A stretch of DNA of 64,000 nucleotides from Camarhynchus parvulus (taxonomy: Eukaryota > Chordata > Aves > Passeriformes > Thraupidae), in contig NC_044573.1 in assembly GCF_901933205.1 (NCBI RefSeq), forward strand, positions 85,022,546-85,086,545. Reading direction: 5' to 3'. The notes beneath the pieces were generated by a model. That model had not been told where the DNA came from, did not search any database, and saw nothing but the letters and a program-made list of their open reading frames with translations. How positions within the stretch are numbered: the first letter of the stretch is position 1; the number at the start of each line of letters is the position of its first letter. The translations under genes and the position numbers were made by a program. This document shows, in pieces, positions 40,351 through 54,429 of this stretch.

Positions 40351-43300
40351 AATCTTACTCTCATTTTGCACAACTGGCCATTTGGAGTCCACACAAATAA
40401 TGTTCTGCACCTGAATAAAGTCTGTACTGGTCTAATTTGTAGTTTATTTTTTCAATAATGGTCTAATCAAAACTTATTTTGCAGAGGACAAACTCTCAGG
40501 ACCATGTGCATCTGGAGATGACACAGATTCTCATCTACCTCTTCTTATGAGAGTCTGACTGTATCTGGCACTTATAGACAGACACCATTAAAAAATTTCC
40601 ATGCATTCTCCAACTCTGACATTCTTGTGGGACTCCAACACCATCAAAGTGGTGAAAAAAACCACCAAAACAAAACAGAAGGAACTCACTAATTCTTTAC
40701 AACATTTTTTGTACTATTACATTCTGTCCACTTTGATTGGCTTTGTATATTTTAACCATAAGTGCAAAACAGCATTTAGAACACCAGAAGATATTTTCAT
40801 ACACCTCAGTTTTGTCACAATCTTGGCAGCAAAATTAGTTTTGTGGCTATTTAAACAATGAAACCATCTGTGAGGCTGATGCCATATCAAAGGAAGTTTA
40901 CTGCAATACTTGTTCAATGTGCAGCTAAAGAAGATTGTCTGCTATTATTTGTCTAAAAGATTATTTACTGGAAGCAAGGAAAGAGAGTTTAATACTGAAA
41001 TTGTCCCAGAACTCATTAATTTCATGTTTGTTTCTGTACTACAAGTATGCAAGGGGGTAAGGTTGTTCTCTAAATCTTAAAAAAAAAAGGTCTCTCCTAC
41101 TCAAAACCCCAGAAGACTGTGTTTCACTGGAGATCGTGTTGCACTTCCAGAGACTTCACATACAAGTGAGTCATTATCAGGCTAAGGAGACATGATGACT
41201 ACACTGTACACTGAAACTGAATGGAACTGAGGCCAGCTGGCACATTATTATTAAACTTTCTGAGCCTGCAAAACAGGATGGCTGTGTCCAGATTGCTTGT
41301 TCAGAACAGTCACCAGGCTGTACCAACTTCTGAATCATTCCCAAGAGTTGTTCAGGAAAGTGCTATTTGGCCCAAACAAAACTTGTGCTATAATCCATCC
41401 AACAATATAGATGGCTGTCAGTGTCTCTGCCCATGTCCTGACAGGGGGTATATTCTGCTGTAGACAAGGACACTGCACCTGTATCAACTGCTCATTCATC
41501 CCAGACAAGGAAGAGAAAGAGTATCAGCAGCTACTGTGGTGGATGGAACTAAACTTTTGGATGGCTGTGTGGTCACTGTTGGACCCCTTGGCTGTTAGAC
41601 AGCACTTTGCTCCTGTTTAGTTTATTAATAATTCTATGATACATCCACAGTGAACAGGAAGAAGCACTAAGTCCATCTTTCCCTTTGCCGTGATTATGCA
41701 GAGGAGAAATCATAAAATTATCTCTGCTGCCATCTCTGATGGAATGGGACAACCTTCTCACACATAACCGGAGAGCTTTTGGGGTTTGTTCTCATTGTAC
41801 ACCTATATCCACCTTCTTAAATATCCAAACAAGAGAAAATTAAAAATCAGTTAAAAGTATATCCCCACAGGATATTAAAGAAGGAAGCAAGGATAAAATC
41901 TGCACTGTACTGATAGCAAGGATCGTATCTACGCAAATGCAAAAGACTTAAATAGATAAAATACACTTTTTTCTCCCCCATTATGCTTTCATACCACTCT
42001 GTCACCTGGAGATGTTACCCTGTTGAATAGCTACCTAGGGCATTTTATGGATTTCTATAGTCTGAAAGGTACCAGTTCTTGCTGAACTACCAGCCTAAGA
42101 TGTAGCCTGGCACATCAATTTGCTTCTCATAAACCCTGGGAGAGAAAGTGATTTTATGTATCTCTCTGCTAATACCACCCTATTAATTTTTCTCCCCAAA
42201 AAGCAGCTCTGTAATCTGCCAGCTGTTAAATGACAGAGAAGTGAAAGCTTTATATTCATTCAGTAATCACAGCAGCTCTTTTTTGCTAAACCAGTTTTCA
42301 ATTTACAAAGAGCTTGTCAAGGTGATAGGTAACATCTCAAGAGACATACATACTGTGCCTTCATCATTCACCTAAATTTTTAATGTGGTTCCAAGGCTGG
42401 CTGTGAAATGCATTCCAACAATATAAGTCTTTATGAAACCAACAAAATACTTCAAATTATTAAATGCCCCTTCAGTATCTCCAATATGTGGCATTTTTAT
42501 GTATTAAAAATCTTCATGGTTTCTGACAGTTGGAAAATCAGGTTTAGAGTTTGTTTGAACTTATTTTAGATGCTGAATAGTGAAGCAAAACAGGTATGCT
42601 AATAAAGTTGTAAGAACTGCTACACATTGAATTGCTCCTCAAAATACTTCCACTAAGACCTAAAAAAATAGTTTACTAAATGTATTTCAGAAACCCTATT
42701 CTTGTGGAACATAATCATTTAAACAATTGTGTCTGACTAGAGTAAGTAACAGCACAGCCATTTTTCTCGGTCTTATGCGATGCACCAAAATCTGAAAGAA
42801 AATTCCAGAATTTCAATTTCAGATGTGCAATTATAGGCAAAATAAAGCACCATGAAAGTGCATGTTATTTGAAAATAAAGTCTTTTGAGTTTTATATCTC
42901 ACAATTACTATTTTTTTCCTAGAAACTGTGATTGAGATTCAGAAATCTTATGGGTCTGTCCTTTATTTGAAGCATGTAAGTCCCAGTGCCATGTCATACT
43001 TGTATTCATACTTATCTATAATTATAAGTGTGTAGTCAAAGAATTCACAGAGAGAAATTCAAATAATATACAGAGTAGATATCTACATTTTGCAAATTTT
43101 CAAATTGCAAAAAAATACAATTGTTGAAAGAAAGATTGTTAGGAATCAAGGGGACGTTATTTTTCTTTCAGTATTTTGGTTTATCAAAACACTACTATCA
43201 CTGACAGTCTTTGTTATAAAAGGTCTCCCTATGAAAGTTACAGACTCCTTTCGGGCAAAGTACTTCTGGCATTCTCATATGTAAATTAAATACAAATGTA

Positions 43301-43499
43301 CAGAGAAGCCGGTTATAAAGGTTGTCCTGAAGTACATTGACTTCAGGGTAGAGTTGTGCAGTCAAAGTATTTTCTTCCAACTGATCCAACACATTCCCAT
43401 ATAAAGGTGATTTAATACTACTGAGATTTAAAGGTTCTGTTGTAATGGAGTTTGGGCACTTACAAAGAGTATTTTTTAAATCTCTTCAGAGCTTCTTTA

Positions 43500-43830
43500 G
43501 TCATGGCCACAAGTCTGCAATGCCTCCCACCAGTCTGCGGCCCAGCTAGTGACAAGTTTCAGGTGTCAGGCTGGACACCCCAAGAGATCCTCACCAGAAA
43601 GTCTGATTACTGGGGCTCAGGGCTTTTCCAGAGAGCTCCCACCAGCATTGCTGAAGTCCCAGCCTTGATGTGGGTCTGTGCCCAGCCCCACAGCTCTGTC
43701 CACCCATACCAGTACTGAGCCTGTCTTGGGACACAACTGTCCTTCCACTGTCCTCTTCCCTCAGGCTTTTGCTGGTGAGACCCCTGACCCGGCCAGCCAT
43801 GCAGCACAGATTGTCCTTGCTGCTCTTGAT
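43500..43830. other. GC-richer patch of unknown origin
   Basis: This stretch is clearly richer in G and C than the flanks and keeps several ORFs open in different frames on both strands, as GC-rich repeats do. It lacks LTR ends and CR1 landmarks. I take it for an old repeat or unique patch and cannot assign it. Confidence 0.4.
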
Positions 43831-46087
43831 TTCATTTCTAGAACTTGAGAACACTTGTTCTATTTCAAGACAAGATAGGTTGCTTCTTACAGCCAGGACA
43901 GTGATTTTCATGTAATAATACCATAATAATGTCAGCAATTCAATCTATAGCTTTCACACCTGAAAAACTCAGAAGATACAAGTTATGAGACACAAATCCA
44001 AAGAAAAGCTTTGGCTTACAGAGCTTAAAGTACTGCTGCATGAAACTCACACACACCTGGGTGAGCATGTGGGTCTGCATGTGGAGAAGGAAACCCCAAA
44101 GAACCTAAAAATCCACACTTTTCCAGGGATAGTTTGTGACTTCCAGAATTTCCCATGTACTCTATCAGATCATAACAGAAAATATTTAGCATTTTTCAAT
44201 ATACCAAAGAGAGAAAAACACCATTGTAGAATAAAGGGGGAAAGGCATATATAAATGGCAGGCATAAAGCTTGCTCAGCAAGATCCTGACAGGCAAAAGG
44301 GCTTTATATCCAAAAGTTACGAATATTCTTAATTCTGACATAGTTTGTTCACTCAGTTAAATGGCTGCACAAAAGTTTTGCCTGGTTTTATTCCCATTGG
44401 CCATTACAAGTACAGCAATGATGACACCACGACATTTCTGGTAGACAATGTGCAAAGGTGAATTTATTTCCCCTTAAGCACACGCACACATTTCTTTTGG
44501 GAGCATGACACTCAAGAGATAATCATATCAATATGAGAAAAAAGTGATTGAGAGAATAAAAATTGTTCATAATACAATTATAAAAAAAAAAACCAAAAAC
44601 TATAAAGGAAATATGTAAGTTAATAGACCATTTCAGAAAAACACATATACCTTGCGTCAGTCAGAAACCACATGTCAATGAGAATGGCAGGAAGTGTGGT
44701 AATGGCTGTTTACCAAACAATAGAAACAGTAAAAAGTACATTGATGTTAAATAATAAAATTACTAGCATGTAAGCAGTACTTTAATTCAGTATTTTCTTA
44801 ACATCAAGAATAATTGGCTATTTTTTCCATCTAATTTCACCATGGTTTTGAGATTTCTTTGAATTTTTGTCTGACAGTTTGACTAACAGTTGTAGAAGAT
44901 GTGGCCAAACAGACAATTTGACTTATCAGTGGCAGCAAATGAAATCAGCTTGTTTTATTTAAGGGGATAAGACTAATTCTGTAAAAATCAAATCTCAGCT
45001 GTCAAACAGTAGGACTGTTCCATTTAAGTACAATATTGAATTAACAGTAAAGAAAGTAAGAGTCACCTGGGCAGCTGTAAGGGAGAGCTGAGTAAAACTT
45101 GGACGGCTTTTACAGGTAAATCAGGACCTCTTTTTCTTTTAAATCAAAATAACCAATGCACAGTTTCATCGCTTGCAGGTCCCATCATAAGCTGGGTATA
45201 TGTGCACACTACAGTGATAAAAAATAAATTTTTGTGCACATCCTCCTTTTGAATATAAACTGCATAGGAACTCCCTGAGCTGACTTTTCTCAAAAGAGAA
45301 ACTTGGTAGATCCTGTTTACTCTTTATAAAATGTAGAATTGTCATCCTACCTCCTCCTGTGTTTTATGCAGTATTAAACCACATAGGAAACTCAGGATTT
45401 CTTCTAGCACTACATAAAGTAACCTTATAGTTTTAACACATACTGTAAAGTTTAAAATGCATTTGATGGCTTAAGTATGCACAGGAGGAAAGTTCATTTA
45501 CCTATCAATTTTACAGCTCCAAGCAGGGCAGCACTGTGTAAAAGATACTTTGTCATTCCTTGCCCTTCATACCAGGCTGATTCCCCTGCTGTTGAGGGAC
45601 TAAGACATATGAGCTTTTGTGATGTACAAGGCCAGAGACAATATTACATGGATGGAAAACATGGACAATATCCTACTGAACACTATCTACAGGTTTTAAT
45701 TGCAGAATGTTACTTTGATACCTCATTTCTTGCAAGACCTCATACCTTTTAATTTAATAAACAAGAAATCATAAGGACAAAAATAGAAGTGAAGCAAAAA
45801 AGTCCAAAATACTCATGATAGTCCCCATAAAAATAACTATTTAACTTTAGCACAAATCTGTAGGTTTTTGTAAGTGCATTTTAAAAATCTGTGCTGAAAT
45901 TTAATAACCCTGAAACATTTTTATTACTCATTAAATAATTTCATTAGTATTAGGATAGAATAAGGGTCTAAGGCACAAGAGGTCTCACCCACAGCCACAT
46001 GTTCATAAAGTCTGAGAGCTGGGAGTTACAACTTTCATAGTATTAGCCTTCCCCTCCATCCCCCCACCCCCGATTTGTCTGCCTGTT

Positions 46088-46605
46088 TGTTGTGGTTTAG
46101 AAATGCTACTCCCCAATTTAGTGCCCCTCTCTTCCCCATCCCTGACTGAGATTGCAAAATGTTTCCAAAGTGGAGAGCTGGAGGCACATGTGGTAAAGAT
46201 GACAGGTTGAGATGAGAACAATATACTGGAAACAACAATGAGATAAGAAAACAAACAGCAGCTGCAACAATACCAATAACAAAATGTACAAAAAAAGGGT
46301 GATTCACACACAAGATGCTCACCAGCTCAACCTGACCAGATCACAGCTGGTGGTGCCCCACCCCAACCACTCCCCCATCTGCCATCCTTATTCCATCAGA
46401 AGGAACCCCATTTGCAAAAGTGAGAGTGTCTTCTTCTCCCACCCCTGGCAATGACATGTGATGGTTTTGAATAAAATGAGGTTCTTAGCCATGCCCACAT
46501 GGATAAAATGGGGTTCTTAGCCATGCCCACGTGGCTCTAAGTTCTGTCCCCTCACAGCTACTGCAAAAACTTAGCCTTATCCAGGACACTGGTCCAGGCA
46601 AAACA
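46088..46605 (-). mobile_element. ERVL-type LTR, minus strand
   Basis: On the minus strand the block would start TGTTTTGCC and ends TTCTAAACCACAACA, the characteristic 3' end of avian ERVL-type LTRs. Just before this come ttgttctcatctcaacctg and tgtacattttgttattgg, which I recognise as the R/U5 part of that group. The 3' end (46088) is clear. The other end is inferred from a TGT start and a near duplicate 5-mer (ctgtt at 46083-46087, ctgtg at 46606-46610), so it could be wrong. The LTR lies in the sense orientation of CSMD1. No internal retroviral genes are seen. Confidence 0.75.
46471..46534 (-). repeat. 32-bp tandem duplication inside the ERVL-type LTR
   Basis: Two adjacent copies (46471-46502 and 46503-46534) differing at two positions; the shared core is ggttcttagccatgcccac. 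It sits in the presumed U3 region, where short enhancer duplications are common in retroviral LTRs. It may instead be a plain replication slip. Confidence 0.9.
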
Positions 46606-47285
46606 CTGTGATATTAGCAAAGCCCTTGCTTGCAGTGTTAGGCATGTAGAAGGAGCAATGAGGGGCAGCCAATCATTCAATCCCACTTACCTCCCACTTT
46701 CATGCCTTCAAGCAAAGCTACACTGCTTATAAGGTACAATACCTTTTCCCTGTCTTTCCTTTACCTTTGTCTTTTTTTTGGCTACTAGTTGTCTGAATTT
46801 CTCAGCACAAAGAAGATGACTTCTACTTAATCCTGTTCATTGCACAATACTAAGAAAGTATTGTGATGTGCCCTGTATGGAAAGTGGGTTTGGGTTGACA
46901 ATAGCAATATCATGTTCAAATGATCAACAAGAGGGAAGAAACTCAACACCAGTAAAGGATATCACAACAGCAAGAGATGACCTGACATCTCTGCAATCTG
47001 CTTGAGCCCAACATGAAAGAAAGAAAGGGGGCTCAGTGCAAGATTACATGTACCACTGCCAACATTAAGACAGTGTAATATACCTGAAAAATGAGTCGTA
47101 CTGTTCCAGTGAGTTGTAGCCGATTGTGAACATTATAATTTCAATGTAGTCTTGTGTCTATAAACAACCATCATCTGTCCATATAATTAGTCATGCATTT
47201 ACACAGTCACTGAGGAAATTTTCAGATGAGCTTAGAAGAAATTCTAATGTTCCTTTATGATATCTGCAAGCTGCAGCCCAGATGC

Positions 47286-47312
47286 ACAAGGGGATTCACA
47301 AGGGGATTCACA
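47286..47312 (+). repeat. 13-bp tandem duplication
   Basis: caaggggattca is repeated directly (about 47287-47312), followed by a weaker third start (caatggg). Minor slip. Confidence 0.8.
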
Positions 47313-48049
47313 ATGGGAGTGACACACTGAATACACAAGGAACAACAAGAAACAAGCAAAAAAGCCCCAAATTCCCACTTTTTCTCAGTTATCATATTTA
47401 GTTCTGGAAATTTTTAGCTCTTTTGAGAACTTGTAGATCTTATCAGGAGTTTTAATCAGGAAAATATAGATTAAATTTATGTACCACTTACAGGATTTTT
47501 AAATTCTTAAAAAAAAAAAGTAGGATTACAATAGGAAATTAGGAGATTTGTAGATGTTTTTGATCAAATATCTTAGGCAAACTTTAAATCTCCTGTAATA
47601 AACTATCAAGTGTAATATAGTTACTCTTTTGTACTATTTGAACCCCGTGACTTGTATAGTAAAACATAACTCGAAGAAATGGAGACACATCTAATAAGAG
47701 GCATGAAGCAGTGCCATTTTACTCCCATACTTTTAGTAAAAATGTATATCTAATTTTTTACTTGGAATTTTACTTATATTCCACAGCTACTCTTTCTTGC
47801 TGAGGTTCTGCTAGTGTTATAATTTTTCTGGATTTCTTCTCTATGAAGGTGCATGTACTTCCTAATCAAATCTTCCCATCAGCTTCATCTGCAGTGGATG
47901 GGAAGGGATTGATAAATTATTTTCCCCAAGCTCAATTCAGCAATAAAAAAACATTTCTCCCTTTCAATTTTTCATGTAATTTTATTTCCTCCTTCCCATT
48001 TTCAGGTGTTGACTTCTTCAAAAATGAAAAGAAAAAACCAAACCAAAAA

Positions 48050-48072
48050 CAAACAAACAAACAAACAAACAA
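48050..48072 (+). repeat. CAAA tetranucleotide array
   Basis: About six CAAA units within an A/C-rich stretch (48030-48090). Confidence 0.9.
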
Positions 48073-49073
48073 CACCCAAAAACCCCCAAGAACAGCAAGA
48101 GGAAGCTTCAGCATTTTTTCCTCCATAGGGAATTTACATCCTGTGAATCAAATACGCTCATTTACTTAAAGATAGGGTTTAGCTCAGAAAAATGGTAGAG
48201 TCAGATTGGAAGAAAATTATCAGGTAATTCTCATACTTCCAAATTCATACTCAAGTAAATAGCCAGCTCTTTTAATTTAAGCATTTTATCCAAGAATCTG
48301 GGGTTTTTGTTGAACACTTGAAAGTTAAACACCAGTAACTGCCATTGTGAGCAATGACCCCTGCAGTTCATGGGGAACACAGACTACAGCTGCTGAGTGC
48401 CTACTCCAAAATCTTTCAATGCTTTAAAAAGGAGCTGGTTTTCTTGGAATGCAGAAAGAAATGCAACACAGCTTGCAGTGTATTACTGCTAACAAAGGAT
48501 TTAAAGCAGCTGTCCATGGATGCAAAATACAATTCTCATGGAAGCTAGTACCAATAAGTGTAAATGGAGTGTAGGCTCATTGCTATTTTCAAGGAAAGAT
48601 GCTGAAGGTGTTTAAAGTAAAAAAGAAGTCAGGTAGGGATTCTGACACAGAAGAATAACATCATCTTAGAAATGGATATTGACTGATGACTGTGGATATA
48701 ATTTATGCCTATTTATGACTTTTCTTGGCAAAAAGTCTGCATAAATAAAAGTCACCAGCAAATCACTTTGTACTCCTTCTAAAATGTAGAAAATAAGTAC
48801 AAGGTTCCCATGCCTCTCAATCCTAAATACAGCAAAATACTCAAAGGATATGCATCAGAAAATAATAAAATTCCTTATTTCCCATGTCTCTGCAGATTTG
48901 GAAAGGAGGTCACTTGTCCACCTCAGGGTGGACATTTCTTCAGGCTGTTGCTGATACAACTTCTTGGTGTCTTTATCATTTGGAGAACATTTTAATGCCA
49001 TTACTACTATGACTAATCTTTTTTTTTTAAAGGTAAACATTCTGGAGAATAGTTTTTTAGAATTCATAAATTC

Positions 49074-49120
49074 AAGCCAAATTGATAGAAAGGAAAAAAA
49101 TTAGCATAAAGTCAAGTCAA
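49074..49120 (+). repeat. Imperfect tandem duplication
   Basis: The string caaattgatagaa occurs at about 49078 and again about 41 bp later, both after caag-type bases. This looks like a local tandem duplication in otherwise unique AT-rich DNA. Confidence 0.6.
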
Positions 49121-50104
49121 ATTGATAGAATATAAAAAACACATATACTCTTATGCTATAAAGAGTAACTGCTACAAAATTTAATTGGCTATCCGAATAA
49201 GCTTGCATTGTACTTTTCTTTATTGTAAGTACTCTATAGTATAAATAAATGCACTATTAAAATTATTTTATATGTTATAATTTCTGCACTCTATTAGAAA
49301 GCTGTTTTCCTTTACTAAGGGGTATTAAGATCAGATAGGATGAAAGTAAATACCTACACAAAATCAAAACTTTACAAGAGGTGGTTGGGAACAGGAAATA
49401 AGTTCCAATGAGTACTTCTTGCCCTACACTTATCAATTTGTGTTAAATGTTGCTTGTTCCCTCCAAATATTTATACTATAATTTCTTAAATATTTTGATG
49501 TTTCTGTATAATACCCCAAAGACAAATATCCCACAGCCTTTAATGGGGAGAAGGATTTAAATCAGGGTATTTCACTCTGCAACATTGTTATTTGACATTT
49601 CCACCATCTTCAGAGAAGTTCCCCTTGCATACTAACAGAGCATCTAATTAAGCTATGAAAAACAAAAAGTTTCATTGTAGTTCTTGCAATCTAAAGGAGA
49701 TGATTAAGGAACTCCTGAGGCATGCAGAAGTATAAATTAGCAAAATAAAAGGATGTTAACAAGGCCAACATTATACAGATAGAGCACAAGCCACATTATC
49801 CAGCCAGGATTTGATCTAACTGTTCAGCAGATTATAATTAGAGTTAAAAAGCTATATGAATTTCCAATTTTAAAAGCTGATGTACTGTAAGTTTCAAAGC
49901 AAAATTAGAATTTATTGTAGGAAAAAACAAAGTCCTTAAGGAGCAGCCCCACAGACACACATTAACTTCAAAATAATACTTGCAATAATTTCAAAATAAG
50001 TTAATTAAAGACTCCATTAGAGAAAAAAATTAGTTTGTGCAGCATTTTTTACTGAGAACATGGCACCATTGAAATGAATAGGAGCTTTAGATGGTGGGCT
50101 TGAG

Positions 50105-50635
50105 GTTTTGACTTGCATAGAGCTATTTTTTTCATAGTAGCTGATATGTTTTGGATTTGTGGTTAAAATAGTGTTGATATCTCAGGGACATTTTAGCCAT
50201 TGCTGAGCAGTGCTTGCACAGTCAAGGCCTTTTCTTCCTCTCACACTACTGCAAGCAGGCTGTACAAGAAGCTGGGAGGGGGCACAGCCAGGACAGCTGG
50301 TCCTGGCTGACCCCAGGGATATTCCAGGCCTTATGGCATCATGTTCATCATGTAAAGAGGGGAGAGGAAGAAAGAGGCAGGGGATGTTCAGAGTCTTCCC
50401 AAGTCAGCATTGCACATATGAGCCCTGCTTTCCTGGAGATGGTCTGAACATGGGAAGTGGTGAATGAATTCTTTATTTTGCTCTGCTTGTGTATGCACCT
50501 TTGCTTTACTTATTAAACTATCATTATCTCAACCCGTGAATTTTCTCACTACTACTCTCTCCCCATCCCACTGGGGTGAGCAAACAAGTGAGTGGCTGTG
50601 TGAGCTCAGTTGCTTGCTGGGGCTAAACCATAGCA
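50105..50635 (+). mobile_element. ERVL-type solo LTR, plus strand
   Basis: Matches the common avian ERVL-type LTR along its length: gttttggatttgtgg, tgctgagcagtgcttgcaca, aaggccttttcttcctctcac, cctggagatggtctgaacat, gggaagtggtgaatgaattc, then ATTAAA (50512-50517, likely poly-A signal), tatctcaaccc, tctccccatcccactgggg and the end ggggctaaaccatagca. The 3' border is clear; the 5' border is approximate. No gag or pol follows, so it is a solo LTR or a fragment. It is antisense to CSMD1. Confidence 0.85.
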
Positions 50636-53600
50636 AGGTGTTGTGCATGAAGTGAGCTCTGACTTGTTCTGTCAACCAGAAAAATGAAGCAGGCCCAAGC
50701 AGAGATATGCGGTTTTTTGACAATAAATTTCTCCAGGACACAGTATAACAAAGCAGATTTCCTGTCATGCCATTTCTGATCAGCACATGGTATTACCCTG
50801 ATTTTGATTACCTGGAGGATCACCTTGAACATCCCTAACTTAATTGCAGTAAACCCAGGAACACGCAGACAAATACTAAAAGATCTCCCTCAAAAGGACA
50901 AAACAACAAAACTGAGGCTAGGCATGAGTAATTTAATGGAAGGAACAGGCTATGATCAAAAAGAGAAGTCTATGTGTAATTACATATGCTTTTGGAAAAG
51001 GCAATCAGATTTTACAAGGTGTCTAGCTAAATTACATGCTGCTGGGGTTACTAGAGGGCTAGTTGCAACAACAGTCATAGTACAATTAAAGAATTTTTAT
51101 ATAATAAGAGCCTCTCACAGTTGAAATCTTACACAAGATTTGAGAAAATCTTTTATACCCATATATTCATATTATTCCCCCAACACTAGCAGCAGGAAAT
51201 GCACAAAGAATGAATGACCATTGCCTTGGCTTGGTTAAATACTTCATTTTAACTACCTGCTTTTATTTATATAAAATCTGCTATATGACAATCTTCCTTA
51301 CATTGCAGTATATTTATACAGGAAAATATTGAAAATTCTGGTACTATAAGAGGTTCAAATGTAAATTTTATGAACATGCAAGTAATGTAAAACCTAATAT
51401 TGAGTCATAAAATCAAAATAAAATGTTATTTTCCTTACCAATGCAGTTCACAGTATAACCCTGCTATTTTTACAATGGGAAATGAGCTTGAACTGAGAGC
51501 ATCATTTTCTTAGAAGCACCAGCTTGAAGTTACAACTCCCTTTTCTTCTCTTCAACCACACCTGCAGCTTATAACATTCTCAAGCAGAGAAGGATAAGTT
51601 CTTATTTCTATTGTTTGCACTGAACCTGGCTGAAAAGAGAAATGTACCTATAGAGGTAGACTGGAGGTTCTCCTGCAACAATTCTTAGCACAAACCTTTA
51701 ACAAAACCAGGACTGCTCTGCAAGGAATACTGCTTGTTTCATGGCACAGTTTTACATCAGACACAGGTGTTATTATTACTCTACTCTGTCACAAGGAAGA
51801 ATATTGCTTGGCTTGAGTACTGTAGCTTCCTGGCTGCTTTGGAACAGGATTAAGACAGTACTGTCAACCATCAGGAGAGAAAAAAACCACCTCATGAAAA
51901 AACTTCTTTCCTAGAGATAAAATTCAGTAGTTACCTCTGTGATTGATTTTAAAGTTGTACTGAAGCTATTACAGTGATACTTCCATGTACTTTTGTAATT
52001 GCCCTATACAAGCAGTCTATAATCCTTCTTCCTCACTTGTCCCACCTAATGAAGAAACCAGCTGTTTCTATGCTTATGCCTTTGGATTGGCTGCTCTAAA
52101 AATGCTCTAAAATTGTCATAGTACAACTGGGCTACCAAGGAAATGTGTATTTTTTTTTTAAGACTTGAAAAGAAAAAGAAATTCCAGAACTACAAAATTT
52201 CACTTATCCAAAGAAAGACTCTTCCAGGAAGTCAAGTCTGCTAATTTCATGCCCCTCTTGAGCTGGAGAGAATTCAGTTTTACTGCCTTAGTAATTTAGC
52301 CTTTATTGGGATAAAGATAATTGCAGCTCTTCCTGCCAAATCACTGTCATATGGCAAAAGCAAATACAGAAGTAGTACAGCAAGAAGAGAGAGCACCAGA
52401 AGCATGGCTCTAAAGCTTACCTACTGTTGCAGTCTCCTCTACACTTTTTGGTTGGTTTTCAATTAATTTTTAAGGTAGGACCAACTCAGCTTCAGACACA
52501 GCAGAGATGGCTAACAGCTAATTGAGAAGAACAGTCCAAACAGGTTCAGACACAGGTATCAAGGACTGAATTGCACTAAGTATTATAATCTTTAGGATAG
52601 TAGAACAACGCAGATGAAGTCTCTTCCATTTGAAATTAAAAAGCAAGTCTTGATCACATTTCAGAAAGAAAATTTTTCATCATTCAGAAGAAGATTCTGC
52701 ATCCCTGCTGAACTCATTTGTCTCTATCCTCTTTAAAAGTGTTAAATATACGCTGTGATTTTTCAGGGGGCTATTGTGGCTCTGCATTCCAACAGCATAT
52801 GGTTTAATTGTCATATGGAGGTGTTCACTTTTCCTCATATTCTGTCTGGAGTTTAGGACCCAAAACTTCTTCTACAACACAACTCTAACCCTAATTTGTA
52901 CTCATGACTCCTCCAGAGGATCTAGCTCTAATCAAAAGGAAGCCCATCTCAGGCGAGTGTTTTCAGAAGCTTCACAAAATCTCCACAGATGAATGCTGTA
53001 CTTTCATCTCAGGGCACCTTCTTTGACTATTGCACCCCTGAGACTGCCAAAACCACATGGCTTTGGATTGCAAATTTGTCAAACTCTTGCATTTCCTCTT
53101 TTTAGGATTTTTTCTCTGATTTGATTGGGATTAGGGTCTGTCCATTCCCTCATTTTTCCCCCCTCCCTAAGGAAACTGATTTATGTAAGATATCAATAAC
53201 ACTTGGAGAAATTCACAAGTTTCACTAATTTTACACCTGTATTCTCAGACCTTGTCTCACAGGTGTCTGAGCCTCCCCTGAGTCTCTCTTGAAAGCAATT
53301 TAACCTTCAGTTTACTGCTGTACCTTGTTCTTTACGGCCAGAAGACTCACTCTCTACAAATCTAATCACAGAGCCAGAATGTCTGTTTAATAGCAAGTGG
53401 TCTAAATTAGCCCACAGCTCCTCTTTAAAAAGTTTTACATCAATAGCACTTAATATTGATAAAATTTAAGTGTTTCACTCACTTAGTGAAGCGCCAGTAT
53501 ATTTTAATATTGCAGTTTATGCTTCTGAGGTAAGAAAGATCCTTCTCTTGATTCACAATTTTCTAATTGCTTATCACCATGAGAATAGCAGGAGCAAAGA

Positions 53601-54429
53601 CATATTTCTTTATTTTCTCCCTTAATATGAGGGTCATACAAGAGCATTATATTTTCTTCAGTAGGCAGTGTTGAGGCTTGACATGGGTAATTTAATGTGC
53701 TAACCCTGCTGAAGCTGGCTCAGATTGTTTCTGTCACAACATGTTTAAGGAGCTGCACAGTCAATCCCGCGCCGATATGAGAACCGTCAGTCACGCAGTG
53801 CCATTCTTTGCAGAACAGATGACTGACACCGAGAAGTTCAAATGCTCAAAGTGTCAGCTCTTCAGGAGGCAGCAGCACAATCTTGGCCAGCATACAGATT
53901 ATCTTAATGATTACATTTTCAATATTTAACCTATTATAATACAAAATAACACCAAAGTAATTATGTTTGGACCTTTAAAACAAACAAACAAAATACAAAT
54001 AAAATCTTACCCGGTAAAGCCTTACACTATTTCTGAATGCTATTCACAACATGACAGACCTTTTAGAATTCAGTGTAGCTCAATTTCGTGATTTTTACAA
54101 ACTATCAATGTCTTCACTCCAAAATCTATTTCCTGGTTACAGATTGCACTCTGTGGCTTTCATCAAAGTAGTGAACAGAAACAGGTACTTTCTAGCCTTC
54201 CCATTTTCAAAGAGCTGTTTTAACCAGAAAGACTGGACTTTTTTCCCACCTTCCTCTTTTACTGTACATAAAATATATGGCATTAAGGGATGCTATAAGC
54301 TGCTGCTGTTTCCAACATTCCATGACCTGGGGGTTCTTCTTGACTGGACCAAAGGATGCAGCTGCTGCGTTCCCATTAGCAGGTTCAACCAGCAGCCAAG
54401 CCAAATGCATATTCCCCAGGCATAAGCAA

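Noticed and set aside
47040..47340. CRISPR-like spaced repeats
   Set aside because: Only two 13-bp copies directly side by side, and the genome is vertebrate.
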